Shown: in pieces, positions 43,401 to 55,699 of the stretch
Numbering within the stretch: position 1 is the stretch's first letter
Layout: every line of letters begins with the position of its first letter
NCBI GenBank assembly: GCA_001792895.1
Contig: MARA01000012.1
Coordinates: 868,001 to 932,000 of the forward strand
Reading direction: 5' to 3'
DNA from: Lentinus brumalis
Lineage: Eukaryota > Basidiomycota > Agaricomycetes > Polyporales > Polyporaceae
Length of the DNA stretch: 64,000 bases
Program-made: the position numbers and the translations under genes
The notes under the pieces: model-generated
The model's input: the letters and a program-made list of their open reading frames with translations, nothing else
Database searches by the model: none
What the model was told of the DNA's origin: nothing

Positions 43401-46400
43401 AGCTTGCAATTGAGCTTGAAGACCCGGGACGACTTCTCCAACGTGCTCGTGCGTTCGAGCTTTCGAGCTCTTCCCTGTCCGTCGCCGGATCCTCCCTCCC
43501 TCGTGCATGCTGCGCCCCCTCAGTCGCCGCGGGGTCCTCGAGCACACCCGCGGCACCCCCGGGGCAGCTGGAACACCGTATACGATACGATGCGTGGATT
43601 CTTAGACTCTCCACGATTACCGCTCGATGCCGCCGCCCGGAGTCCGGACACTGACAGTCGAGCTTCGAAGGTTCGCACTCGGAACGCGCGCCCCGAACGG
43701 TGAACGCTGTCGTGCAGGTGCGTCTGTCGCTGCGTACGCCGTACGGCAGGATGTGCGCTCACGACGTACGTCAGCAGCTTCCCTCGAAGGTCGATATGAA
43801 CGTGGACGTGGACGTGGACGCTGCTGCGCACGGGCCTCCCGGCCGAATGCTGTCCCTGTGCTGTACAGGTACGTGCTCACTGCTGGTACGGGCGGCACTC
43901 TCGACCTCGGACCTCGACTCGTCATGCGTTGTACACAACACGGCTCAGTGGTTTCGTTCTGCCCTGCTGCTGGCAGTGCTGCGCACCGTCCTAAGTACCC
44001 CAGAAGTCCTCCGTCTTCCTATGTACCAGTCGCCGTGTCCGCCCCGGAAACGACCTTTCCAGAACGCACTCGACTGATCCTACTATGTACGAGCTTCTCA
44101 CTTCATCTCGCTCACCCAAACGATCAGGTCCGACTCGGACTCCGGAGCCTGCTAAATATGCTATCGCAACGTCGCGAGCGGGTCGTGACGTCGAGTCTTT
44201 GACGTTCCGCGGCCGAGTCCCTGGCAGTCCGACCGGCGCAGTCATGAATGCATGATCACCATCGTGGCACGGGCGATGACGAATGTGCGTCGTTAACCAT
44301 CCTCGCGTCGCCGCCTCGTGCCCGTCGCTCTCGCCGCTCGCGCTTGCTGCGGGTCACGTCGGAGCGCCGTGCCTCGCGTATGTATGTACTTTCGACGACG
44401 ACGATGCGCGGTTGCGCGACCCGCCCTCTGCGACTCCTGGCACCCCCGCACGCCCGACACGAGGCGCGAGCACGGAGTTCGGCGGCGCGGGTCCAGACCG
44501 CACGGCTGCTTGGCAGGCCCGCGCGGCCGGTAGGCCAGGACGCGTAACGACGGCGGGCCGCCACAGTAATATGTCTGGACGGCGGGCACGGATGCTTCCG
44601 CGACGAGCCTGACACGCTCGTCACTTTAGACTATGAAGACTGTGCCGTGATGTCGGTACGCACGTTTCTCCGAACATGATGCCAGCGCAGACGGACTTGA
44701 AGCTTGAAACGTGAAGAGCTCGGAGCGGGACAAGGTGCGTGGTTGTATTCGCTGTTGTTCGAAGGATGGACGCGCTGACTGCCGTGAACGATAGCTGACC
44801 GGAGCGCACACGTCGTCGTGGCTGTCGGCCATTGCAGGAAAAATGCGCCTTGGGACTATCACTTCCATGCAAACCTCGACATGCCGAATTTGTAGGACGC
44901 CACAGCAACATCCAGCAACATCGCCCATTACGAGAGCCACGTCCGAGCCTCTCGGGATCCGGCGGACGTGTCCCGTCTTTCCGCGGGATTCCGGGGTATA
45001 AGCATCATTTACTCAATGCATTCTGAGCTGTGTCAGGAACATACGCAGGGCGGAGGAGGATTGCGTGGAAGAGCGGCGAGTGGTCATCTATCATATCCCG
45101 AACGGGATTACACGCTCAACAGCCGCAGCGAGTGACGGCTCGTCGCCGACGTCTACTTTGGTAAGCAGACATCCTTTGCTATCAAGTCAGCCTCAGGGCC
45201 TCCCGAGGGCGTGTGAGCCCGCAGGCATTTAAAGCTTAGTGGCGGGACCGAGCCTTCCATCTCCGCTCGGTGGTGCTGGTGGACTAAGTACTTGCCAGCA
45301 CCGCGACAGACCGCGACTGAATGAACGAATCCAACCCACTCTGCTTCCACGTCCCTGTCACAAAGACAGTTATGCATCTGCGCTTGTCGACAGTCGCAGC
45401 TCGTGTGGGTGACGTCTGCGCTGGGGCTTACGACAGCGGGGCCCCGCGCACTGCGACGTGGTCCCACGGCATATCCGACGTTCTCGCAGCCGCGGTCCGC
45501 ATCTCGCATGCATTGTGCGCAGAGGGCGAACACGTATGCGCATCGGGACAGTGCGCGGCCCATATCGAGCGGGGGACGATCGTTCCTATGTCGGCGCCAG
45601 CCAGCTGGGGCGGTTCAGCAGGGCTTAGCGCACCCTGGGGGGTCTCTAAGTTGCAGTCTCCGCTCGCCACTGATGCAGCCTCCTTCGTGCAGTATTCTCT
45701 CCCTTAGGCGAGGTCGACATGGACAGGGCGAGCGCATCCAGCAAGTCAGTCGTGGCACTTGGGAGCCTTTGCGACTGCGATCGACGGCCGTGTACACCTC
45801 GGGAAAATCCTTCGCGCAGAGTTCGCTGCCTCGCAAGACATAGGCTTTTTCCCGCATTTGGGCGGTGCGCGCCAGCGGGATGGAGCCTTTGCTTATCTGC
45901 ATCACGGAAGCAAATGCGACGGGGAGCGCATCTCCTTGAAATTTCGTTCGTTTCCGAGTCCTAGACCGACCCTGGCTCCGTGCTTCGGCCCCAGTTGTTG
46001 GGCTTGAGCTTGTTCATACGGGGTACGGGACGACGAACGTGCAACACTTACCCGAGACTACCGGGTCGTCATCCTGAACCTTCTAGACTGGCCTTGGTCC
46101 GCAGGGGTGTGGATGTGTGTGATGTCGTGCTTGGAGCAAGGTTTCCACATCAGGCATTGGTGAGAGCGCGTACTGTGAGGTACTGTGCTAGCTGGTGGTG
46201 GTTGATTGCAACGCTGGATCGCTGATAAATTATCACAGGGGATACCTCAAGACATGTCTGCAGTTGATCATCTTCGCTGCTGTCCGCTCGGACCCCTCAC
46301 ACCTGTCATGTTCCTCGGAAATCTGCGTGTGCAGGCTCGGCGCATCCTCGGGACACCGCTGCGCTTCCGAAGGTGATTTTCACGAGTGAGAGGAGGGAGG

Positions 46401-49400
46401 ACGTCGCAGAAGGTCGCTGACGACCGGTTCTCCAGGCCCGATCGCGCCGTTCCATCGTGTGCCTATCTTCCAGCCGATTCCCCAGTGCGAAGGAAAACCA
46501 TCTCGCTCGCCATCTCACCAATGGTCGCGTCGCCATTGCACGATCGATGAGAAGCCGCCCCGAAGGAGGATGGCAAGCTTCGCGGATGCGGTCCATTTCT
46601 CCATTGACGCACCGCACTGTTTCCCCCTGCAATCTACCGCTCGGATCGGGACAGGACGTCGGAGGCACTGCGGCCTTCGACGGTGCTGTTCCGCGGAGGA
46701 CACGCTGTGGCTGGAGCTCGCGCGACTATTTCGGGGCTCGAGCGGCCTCAAGAGGAAGAGTTTGGTTCATTCCCGCTGCGAAGCATCCGGAGTGCGTACC
46801 GGCCCCGAGCACGATGCTTGCTCCCGGCCCTAGTCTCACCCGGGATGACCGCGACGGTGCCTCAGTCGGTCGTAATTCCCGCCATCGTGGACTGTCACAG
46901 CCAGTTTGTGACGACTGCGTAAGTCGCTCTTCTTGCAAGGATTGGGGCGGTCTGGCTTATCATGTCTTATAAGGTATCTGCAATTACCGTGTTTGCGGCC
47001 GTGGTCCAGACAGTGACACTGACAGCGGAGACCACCGACGTCCGCCTGCGTGGCGGGCAGGAGGCGTTACGGTTCTCGCGTGTGCGTGCCCGTTAGGCAC
47101 GTCCGTGGGCATGGACGCACGCGGCCGGGTTCATTGCCATCTCGTGCCGCGGGGACCAGAAGTGCTCGCGTGTCTCAGGAGATCAGTAACCTGCCTTGTT
47201 ACGGAGGCTCCCGACTCTCAGAGTGGAAGTAAGTTATTTACGGTCAACTTACATGTGTGTCGTTCTCAGGCCGATTGACAAACACAGGTGGTGATTCCCA
47301 CCCGGACTATCTACGGGCTGTATGACTGTCTGCGGTGTGAGGAGTCAAAGGAGGGATGAGAGATCTCGACCGGAACTTGAGCAGGATGATCGTCAGGTCA
47401 GGTCTTCGCAGGTGAGCTCGAGCATTCGTATTCTTTGGAAGCAAGATTTGATCGTCACACCTTTCGACCGTGGCGGACCGTCGCTGACTTTCCGCAAGCG
47501 ATGGGCCCTATGTTCCCTAGGGCCTATAGCAGTTGCAAATACGCATCACCGCGACGCTTGCTCTCGACTCCGCCCGTCCGCCGCACATCCGCGGGTATCC
47601 GTCCTTCGCAACCACCTGGTCTTCCACATGACTGGAATTGCTCCGTCTAGGTGCGCCCTTCACTCCGGTGGATTGAACACTGAACCCAACGCGGCTGCTC
47701 AGATCGTACGAACGTGTGCTGTAAGTTCAAGTGGCATACCTAATGGGAAGACCTTCGAGATGTCCACTTGGCACTTGCGTGCAGCTCGAAGACACTGCAC
47801 TCAAGAGTTTGGTATACATGTCGGATGCGGCGGCCTGAATTTACGGTGCTCAGTGACTCGTGAGTAATGACTTTCTCTACTTCTGCTCATTCTGTGTCGC
47901 CGCGCAACGTTCCTCGGTCATCTTGGTTGTCATCCTCCGTAGCGGTAGTGCTCCTTGCGTCCTTGGCACGGGAGCGATTTGTCGTATATGACTATCGTTA
48001 GACTGACAGCTGCGTGCCAAGGACTCTGGGCGTGCTACTGGCCTTCGCTAGGAGTTGATAGTCTCAGAACTGTCCCCGCATTTACGAGATCAGCGGCTTC
48101 ATCACTTCGTCACGGATTCAGGGCGGGCTTGACGTCTCCCATTACGCACGTCTCAGACTTTGTCTCAACATGAGGGTTATTTGCTACGGGTCCGCCGCAC
48201 AGATCTCTCATGCGGGGTAAGCACGGGACTACTACGTACGGGCGCCGATGTCCCATCGTCGGAGCCATATTCGAACATGGTGGCATCGCGCCAGATCCAT
48301 TGACTCGTGCCCACTGCTCGAGTCTCGAGGGTGTACGATACATACCACTCCCTTTGCTGAGAAGCCTCGGCAAACGGAGTTGTACGGATATGACATCTAC
48401 GACTCGTTATTCCGGTTTGTTTCCACGTTCATCTCCGGACAGCGCGGGCACGCTGCTGGAATCGAGATGACTGCGGTATACAATGACCCGGGCGGATATG
48501 GGGAAGGCCACACTCCAGGTTCCCGGCGATTCTTCTCATGAGCCCCGAGTCCTGATCGTGAGGTTTCTCGATAGATCGAGCGGAGGCAAGAAGACGTTCG
48601 AACTGCTTCCTGAGCGTTTGTAGAGATGCCTCCAGTCTTGTGATGTCTCCGAGGCGACATGCGTACTGCTGTACTCACACCAATGCAATGTTCAGCCCAG
48701 TACCCTTCCGCTTCGAGCAACGAGGCTTGCATGTCCAAGGGTGCTGCACACAGTCCACTTCTTCGATGTCCTTCTATCTTTGCTGCATCGCAGAGTAGGT
48801 TCATCGTCCGTTTCTCCCCAGTCGTGGTGGTGTCGCTCATGCCATCATCATCATCTATGAGTCATGACGACGTTAAAGCGTTCGTACTCGACGTAATACA
48901 TGAGCGCCAAGCACCCGCCATGTACGATCGGTCATGAGCGCAGTGCCTGGATTTCATTCTCGCGGGACCCTCATAGCCATGTCGCGACCGTCAGCGCAGC
49001 TCGGTAATCGATGGACTCTGACGCGGGAGCTGCTTCTATGCGGAGGTGGGTTCATACAATGCATGCGCCCTGTGACCCCGGACATCCTGTCATGGGCTCG
49101 AGGGCTTCTGACGCTGTCCACATTCCCCGCTCTTCTGCACAGTATGTGCAGCGTTTCATTCGTGCCCGAGGGATGTGTCGTGCGACGACTCGTGTGACTG
49201 TACCACGAGTCCTATTGAGTGAAGCCGCGGTGTTCACAGGTTCAGGGTTTTGTCGCAGCCATGCACGATGACAGAGCCTCATTCGTCAGATTATGCATGG
49301 CCGAAAGATCACAAAGGTGCGTACTCAAGTATCAATGGTATGTAACAGCACCGGCTGACGCTGTACAGGACGGCGCATGACATTGAAGCATGTCCATTGC

Positions 49401-49711
49401 CTGTCTGCGACCTTTGGTCCGCCGATCTGCATTCGCACACGGAACGCTTCGGCAACCATGGCATCATATGGCTTGGACATCGTCTTGCCCCACACTGTCC
49501 TCTGAGAGAGAGGGGATGTTTCTACAGTCCAGGATGCTCCCGGGAGCTAGGTGTCCGTCGGAATGCGAGCTCCTGACCTTCTTGCCCTCGCCGTCGCGTG
49601 TCCGGCCTATCTGAGTACATCCGCTGTCATACATGCCTCACTGTTTGGAGACGCCTGAGCACCTGCACACACGAATCAACGCCCACAGCGCGACACGGCT
49701 GAAGTAAGAAC
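40435..49711. other. 9.3-kb region without a supportable gene
   Basis: The first 200-400 bp should be the promoter of the Ser-rich protein. Beyond that I find many overlapping open frames of 60-190 codons on both strands but no family motif, no splice-linked series and no match to repeats elsewhere in the window. Short tandem repeats occur: CAGCCCAG x3-4 at 42690-42715, GGTCGCG near 42720 and GTGGAC x3 at 43803-43820. It could be relic sequence, long non-coding transcripts or fast-evolving genes. Confidence 0.5.
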
Positions 49712-50798
49712 CTACCAGTGAAACCAAAGAGCGCGGAAGAGGTACATGCTGAGAGCGGGAGGAGTCTTGAGCCCCATCAGTGCCACTGAAAGGGCTGGAT
49801 ACTCCACGCGCCCGCTCTCATAGTCCATCCAGTCCTCGAAGAGGGGTTCCCATACCCAATTTTGCTGTCTGCGCAGGTAACGTCCAGGTACGGCCTCCCA
49901 TGGACCGATCTCTGTGCTCGGCGCCGTGAGACGCTTCAGCACGAATTGCCCACTGTTGATACTGCGTGTGCAGAACTCCAGCAACTCCTCGAGGGCTACG
50001 CGGACGTCGCCACGTATGGGAGGAGGAGCGAGGTCGGGATCGACCCGATAGAGCGGGATGAACTGCATGGGAGTTGAAGAGACACCATCGACGGTGAACG
50101 CTGCAATGCGTAATCCGATGTAATGCGTGCAGCTCTGGTCTCCATGTATGCTTGAGCGGAATCGCTCGTCAGCTAACTGCCAACTGCGCTCGATCGTCTC
50201 CTGCAGCTCAGGGTAGGCAACCCCGGTGCCGAGATCCCCGTTGACCCAGCTCTCGATGGGATGATAGCTGAACTCGATGAACTTGAAGCCTTGAGCAGGA
50301 TTACGCCCAGCTCCGACGTTGGCGGACGTAGTACATGCAATCCTACAGCGCAGGATCTGGTCGCGAGGATGGTCGTCGAGATTTGCGCCGTACGTGAGCA
50401 CCGCGTAGGCCTTCATCGCGGTCCGAAAAGCCCATTCATGGGCCTCTGTGAAGTCCGAGACGGCCTTCATAAGTTCGGCTGGGTCTGAGTATCCCATGTA
50501 TTGCGCGCTGACATCGAGGCCGGTGTGTGCGAGATCCCGCTCCTTGCTGAGCATGCTACATGACAACCTCGGGGAGACGAGAATGTCAGTCTGTGGCTAC
50601 CTGCACGCAGTAGAAGGGACGGTAAGCTCACTTGTGAATGGGCCAATCAGCTCGCTGACATTCCTTGCTGCAGTAGACGGGGGCGGCCAGACAACCGCGG
50701 CACTTTCTGAGCTTCTTCGTGTTTGTGGGTGCGATTCCGCAGTGATTGCACTTCCGCAGGGCTGGCGTCGGCGACGCGATATCGCTCGCAGTGTTCAT
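49712..50798 (-). CDS. MYND zinc-finger protein (copy D')
   Basis: Exons 50798-50632 and 50567-49712 give 340 residues, intact. The start MNTASDIASPTPALRKC parallels MNTAYDLTAATPALRKC of copy D. The finger continues GCLAAPVYCSKECQRADWPI, then HKLSC with the last Cys from exon 2 (intron 64 nt, phase 2). C-terminal landmarks: AHEWAFRTAMKAYAVLTYG, YDDHPRDQILRC-like block, NPAQGFKFIEFSYHPIESW, CTRSINSGQFVLKR and GRYLRRQQNWVWEPLFEDW. It is the nearest paralog of copy D, about 22 kb away and inverted. Divergent from MYND copy F, with which it shares a promoter region of about 750 bp. Confidence 0.9.
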
Positions 50799-51546
50799 GG
50801 TGGTGTATGGGGCTGATAATATGCTGCTAGTGGTGAGGAGGAGTGCATACGCAGGCTATTTGATATGAGATCCCGGATAGGAGCTCCGCTGCCTGACGAC
50901 TCACGAGGAAGAGGTTTGGCTTATGGATCTGAGTCCGTCCGAACACACTACCAGATCAGGCTCTATAACCTGCTCAGGAGTTCTGATGCTCACAGAATTT
51001 AAGCTAAGCAAATGCGAGGCTGATGACGGCGGAATGTAAGTTGAAAATTGGGTATGGAGCCTCGGGCGCCTATAATCCTCCTCTCTCCGGCGTCCGCCAT
51101 ACTGTGTAGTTCTCAATCCTGCGGATACGGCCAGAACAGAGTCAAAGCGAAGCAATCGGTGAGATACACTCTTCTACACTGGGGAGCCTCATTGCCAGGC
51201 GTCCCATGGTTCAAGCTCGTCTTCCGGCGGACCTGCAACACAGTCGGACTCCTCAGGACCAACCCACAGAACCGTCCGAGAATCGCCCGCTGAGGCGACC
51301 GGCCCCACAATATGAAGCATTGACAAGCGCACACACTGCGAGAAGTTCCCCATGAGCTGACGAAACCGCTAGCTAGATCCTTCCGCATGCTTGCGAAGTT
51401 CAGTACCCAAAACCTGTCTGGTCGGAGTGGCAAGTCATTGGCCCAATTGAGCCGCGTGACTACGTCAGTCGTGACACTGACCTGGCGCTGCTACAACGGG
51501 TTGTCTTTGTACGACGACAAGCTGCTGAGCCTCCCGTCTTACCAGT
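50799..51546. other. Divergent promoter region of MYND D' and F
   Basis: No gene seen. A shared TATA box is not evident. Confidence 0.45.
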
Positions 51547-52569
51547 ATGAACGATGACAGTTGGAACGACAGTCCAGCCATACCTCTGCCACTCGGCGGT
51601 CCCGGTCAAGTCCCCCGCTGCGACCAATGCAAGCGTCAGGGCACCTCGGAAATACTGAAGCGCTGTGGCGGGTGCTCGACGATGCTCTACTGCAGCAAGG
51701 AGTGCCAGAAAGCTGCGTGGCCTTCACACAAGTAAGCAGCTCATCTAATCCGGGCTGTCGAGTCTAAGCTGACATGATACGACGTTGTTATTTTCGATCT
51801 ATGCAACTACTTACGCATCAGGAGCTTCTGTCGCCTTCCTCCGTCCCGCGCGACCGAGCTCACAGTAAACCCGTCCCCGATCAATGTCGCAAAGATTGTC
51901 AAAGAGTGGATCCTCCTGCATGCATCGACGTTCAAAGCTTTGCTCAATACCACAGTTTACCTTGGAGGCGGAGTGGCACACGCACTCTCCACGCCGCGCG
52001 GCATCGTATGTCGTCTCGTGATGCGCAGAGACTGGGACGGCAATCCCGCAGCTCCGTTCCATCTCGTGTCCCTCGTGCTCGAGCATCGAGACAATGTGGA
52101 GGTGCTGGGCGGCCAGTGGGACGGTCTGATGGCGAGTTGCAAGAAGGCCGAGGAGCCGTTCAGAGCCACGCAGTCCTCCACGATCGCGGGCGTCATCCCT
52201 ATAGTGTTCTGGATCAAAGACAACGGCGGCTTCCTCGTGAACAATTACTTCCCCGTCTCTCGCACACGCCTGGCCGACGACACTGCCCTCGACGAGCGGA
52301 CTCGCATTGCCCTATTCGGCCTGAACGTCCATTGCAAGAGATGCCTCGACGGCGGTTTTGTGTATAACGAGATCAAGGAGCTAAGAGGAGCCGGGACGGG
52401 CGCGTTGGACCTTGGCAGGTACCGGAAGAAGGGGAAGAAGTGGAAGTGGGAGAGGCGTGCCCTGGACGACCCGGAGCTTATGGAGATGTGGCTCCAGAAC
52501 TCTGCGCTGACGGGTGGGATGACCGTGCCAGAGACTTGGAAGGTATACGACGAGTTGAGACTGAGTTAA
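51547..52569 (+). CDS. MYND zinc-finger protein (copy F)
   Basis: Exons 51547-51731 and 51822-52569 give 310 residues. The finger at about residues 25-66 reads CDQCKRQGTSEILKRCGGCS, then MLYCSKECQKAAWPSHK, with the last Cys in KSFC across the 90-nt phase-2 intron. The C-terminal part is divergent from copies A-E: IVKEWILLHASTFKALLNTT, LVMRRDWDGNPAAPFHLVSL, FRATQSSTIAGVIPIVFWIK and GRYRKKGKKWKWERRALDD. It shares its layout with copy H (KWKWE near the end), so F, H and probably the decayed copy I form a second subfamily. No catalytic motif is visible. Confidence 0.9.
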
Positions 52570-52892
52570 CATGGGCTGCCTCTCGCTTAGATTCGCTACG
52601 TCTGATCGAGCTCGGAGCACACACACATGGATCTCGTGTTTGCGATGAGTTGTGCATGAGATGCAGTTGTGTATCAAGTGTTTACGTACTTAGGGACGTG
52701 CATGCTCGCTTGGAGCTTCACCAAAGTATCGTCTATCAACTCAGTCACTGTATTTTCGAGGGATGATGTGTTTTCTGGCCGTCCTAGGGACCAAGAAATG
52801 GTACAACAAAAACATGACTATGGGTCATTCGCAACGTCATATTATAATAGCTTTGAGGCCGTAGAAGAGCAAGAAGCCGGGACAGACACAGA
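52570..52892. other. 3' ends of two convergent genes
   Basis: No further gene seen. Confidence 0.4.
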
Positions 52893-54682
52893 TTACGCTG
52901 ACTCGGCCTGGACTTTCCTGCCTTTGTCTTCGTCCTCGTCCGCCTCCCTGACCTCCAGGGAGCGCGGGCGAACTTGCAACTCGAGGCTATCTCCGTCAGA
53001 TCGCGTCGAGAGGACTGGGTTGATGAAAGCTCCAAGGGATGAGACGAAGCTGGGCGTGCTGTCGTACAGGTTTCTCGAGGAATGCAAGGGATCATCGGGG
53101 TCGAGCCTGACGACCATCTGATTTGCCTTTTGTAGTGCGAGGAGGAAGTGCGAGATGAGGATTGCTGTGATTCTGCGAGTAAGCCGCAATGAGATGACGG
53201 CCACACTGGCAACATTGTACACGGTCAGCGTGAGATACATACGGCGCCGTGAATGCAGTGACATAACTCCCCTCCCCGTTGTCGCTCGCCACCTCATTAT
53301 GTCGACATGTTAGTCGACTTGGTCCTGCAAGTTAGAGCGGGACGCGCTCACCGCAGTCACTGACAAGACGAGGTGGAGGGCGTTCATTATAAGAAGAGTG
53401 CTAAAGGTGCGTTCGAGGGTCTGAGAGAGATGTCCCATCAGCTACGAGATTGAGAGACGTCACGTACACAAAATATAGGGCCCCTGTAAGTACGCCGATC
53501 CGGCATCAGTTGATGATGCGGGCATGTTACTTGAGGGGACGTACCACCGCGAAACAGAACATCCGACAACGAGAGTCTCTTCGACTGTCGAATGTTCTTG
53601 AGGGCGTTCCAACCGCTCAGCTTTGTCCAAGTAATATAGATGATTAGAATGTCGGCAGCGATGAGCGTTACTCGAGCCCCATATACGACTGCGGTTCCAA
53701 AGATGAGCGTATGCCTTCGTACATGATTGACAGCCAACGCACGCCTTGTACGAGTACAGAGTCAGTACCACGATATGCAATGAGGATGCCGAGCCGAACC
53801 TGAGATTGAGAGCGGTATTCGCGTTGTCTACCCCAATGCATCCAAACGGTGGGAAGTTGATTCCAGACAGCTGATGGGCATATAGAACCTGTATAACAGA
53901 CCATCAATCCTCTCCGAAGTTGTCCACATGCATCAAGCAACATGAACTCACCAGATTTGCACCCACTGGGGCTAGAGACAAAGCAGAAACGAGGCTTCCG
54001 AGGAGCTTGCTCCTGCACAACACATATACCCGGAGGCCGGAGAAGACTCGTCGCAAGTGTCAGGTAGTGTGGCGAGTCGAACCCGTGCACTGGAAGCATG
54101 ACTCACCTGCCACAGGGACGAATTGCAGTATCAACAGTGCCCGTTGCACTATTGCGAACAAGGAACAACTGTGGACGCTGATAGTCTGTGTACGCACTGT
54201 TCAGAACTGTTGCAAGCATACACGAACCTCTGTTTCTGGTCAGGTTTGCCACGACACCTCGGACTGAGACTGCGATGTGAGTACTTACCTTGTCCGAAGA
54301 GAAAGATGCAAAGTCGACCAGGGCCGTGATATAGAGGATCATGGAGATCCACTTGTTTGCGAAGAACAAGAATGACGCGCTGGTTCGTTTAGCAGTCCAG
54401 AAGCATGTCACTTCTCGATCAAATGAGATGAAGGTGTCGTAAATGAAGAGAACTACAGTGACAAGAGGAATCGTCAGCCGACAAGAACGAACATGCAATG
54501 GACTCGGATATAATGCACCCGAGGCTGCAACCTGGCAGTAGTGAGCCGTATAGCTGTTCAGCGGTGTCAGAAAGCGTTATCTGTGACATGAGGCTCGAAC
54601 GACGAAGATATGCGACGCACAGCTGGTTATACAGTGCCACGATTGCAGCGGCAGCGGCAGCGGCATCTGCGTCGGAAGACAT
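52893..54682 (-). CDS. DUF6533-type seven-helix membrane protein
   Basis: Multi-exon gene of a mushroom-specific membrane family of unknown function. The start MSSDADAAAAAAAIVALYNQ at 54682 is preferred; an in-frame ATG lies at 54760. Family landmarks in order: VLFIYDTFISFDREVTCFW and TSASFLFFANKWISMILYI (helices 1-2, about 54455-54310); FSGLRVYVLCRSKLLGSLVS and ALSLAPVGANL (about 54035-53950); ARVTLIAADILIIYITWTK and LSLSDVLFRGG (about 53675-53530); TLYFVYVTSLNLV; VASVAVISLRLTRRITAILI and SHFLLALQKANQ (about 53215-53120). The cytosolic tail ends EADEDEDKGRKVQAESA. At least seven exons are needed; not all boundaries are certain around 54080-54300 and 53270-53450. Confidence 0.75.
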
Positions 54683-55699
54683 GCTGACGCCAAAGGAGTA
54701 CGCCCACACCGTTGCTGGGGGGGCCGAGGAAGATTGCAATGGCATACAAGGCATCAGCACACTTTATCAACTATAACCGGACGCCAACCGGTGTATAGAC
54801 GTCACGATGGGCTGACCCGATCGCGCCGTCGAGGATTCTGAATTCTGCGAGTGGCACGGACTTGAGGCGCTAACGCGAACGCCGCGATTGCTTCGACCGG
54901 ACCTTGTTGCAGAGCTCTATGGGATCCAGCCAATCGGACAACGTACCTGGAGGTCGAATGGAATGTTTACTCATGGCATCTGTCCAACGAGCTTCCAATA
55001 TGCGCTCGTGTGACATGTATCGGTGTTCGGTGGCGAAGTCCCCTGTGCACGAGCGAAGTCCTTCGGGGCGCTGTATGACATCCCCCGCCATACGTGAGGG
55101 ACCTTGCAGGGACCCTCGCAATGGTGGGATGAGCCCTACAGGACACCCTAAATCATTGGCACTGTGGTCAAAGATCATGAGGCTGGCGAGCAGGGGCGGG
55201 ACACGGGCGGGACGGGAAGAGGCATACAGTAGAGACGCACTGAGGACTCCGAGGGGTATATCATGTTGCTCAGCGAGCGACCCCAATCGGACATCGTGCG
55301 ACACGGCGCGCAGGTCGGACGAGGAAAGGCAGTATGACAACTTGCGCGCAGCGCGACACTACTTGCGTGTGCGATGTAGAAAGTATCACGTAGTGGGCGG
55401 AAGGACGATCTTGCGCCAGATGCCCGTGTCCGCGTGCGTGCGATATCCACCCATCAGGAGGACGATGACGCGAAGTGCATTGTATCATCGTCTTGCACAA
55501 GAACCTTGTGGTTACGTCTACTTACGAGGCTTGCACCAGTGACCACGCGACGGCGAGGGCGCGAGCCTCTGTCAACCGTCAACCTCAGCACCTGCTAAGG
55601 AAGATATAAGTCCATGGAGACGAGATACATGACAGTACATAAACGCCCACCTGCAAGTCAAGAGGAGCAGCGTTCGTCGGCTGCAGGTAAGTATGAGTG
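54683..55699. other. No gene recognised
   Basis: Two long overlapping frames on opposite strands (54904-55542 + and 54870-55340 -) lack any motif and cannot both be real. It includes the upstream region of the DUF6533 gene. Confidence 0.45.

Noticed and set aside
46457..46972. 171-codon + frame in the gene-poor region
   Set aside because: Composition follows local GC bias; two other frames cover the same bases and none has a motif.
54060..54110. Possible tRNA (GGTTCGACTC on the minus strand)
   Set aside because: The T-stem does not pair and no acceptor or anticodon arm can be drawn; it lies inside the DUF6533 gene.
54870..55542. Opposite-strand frames of 212 and 156 codons
   Set aside because: Mutually antisense, no motif, no homolog in the window.
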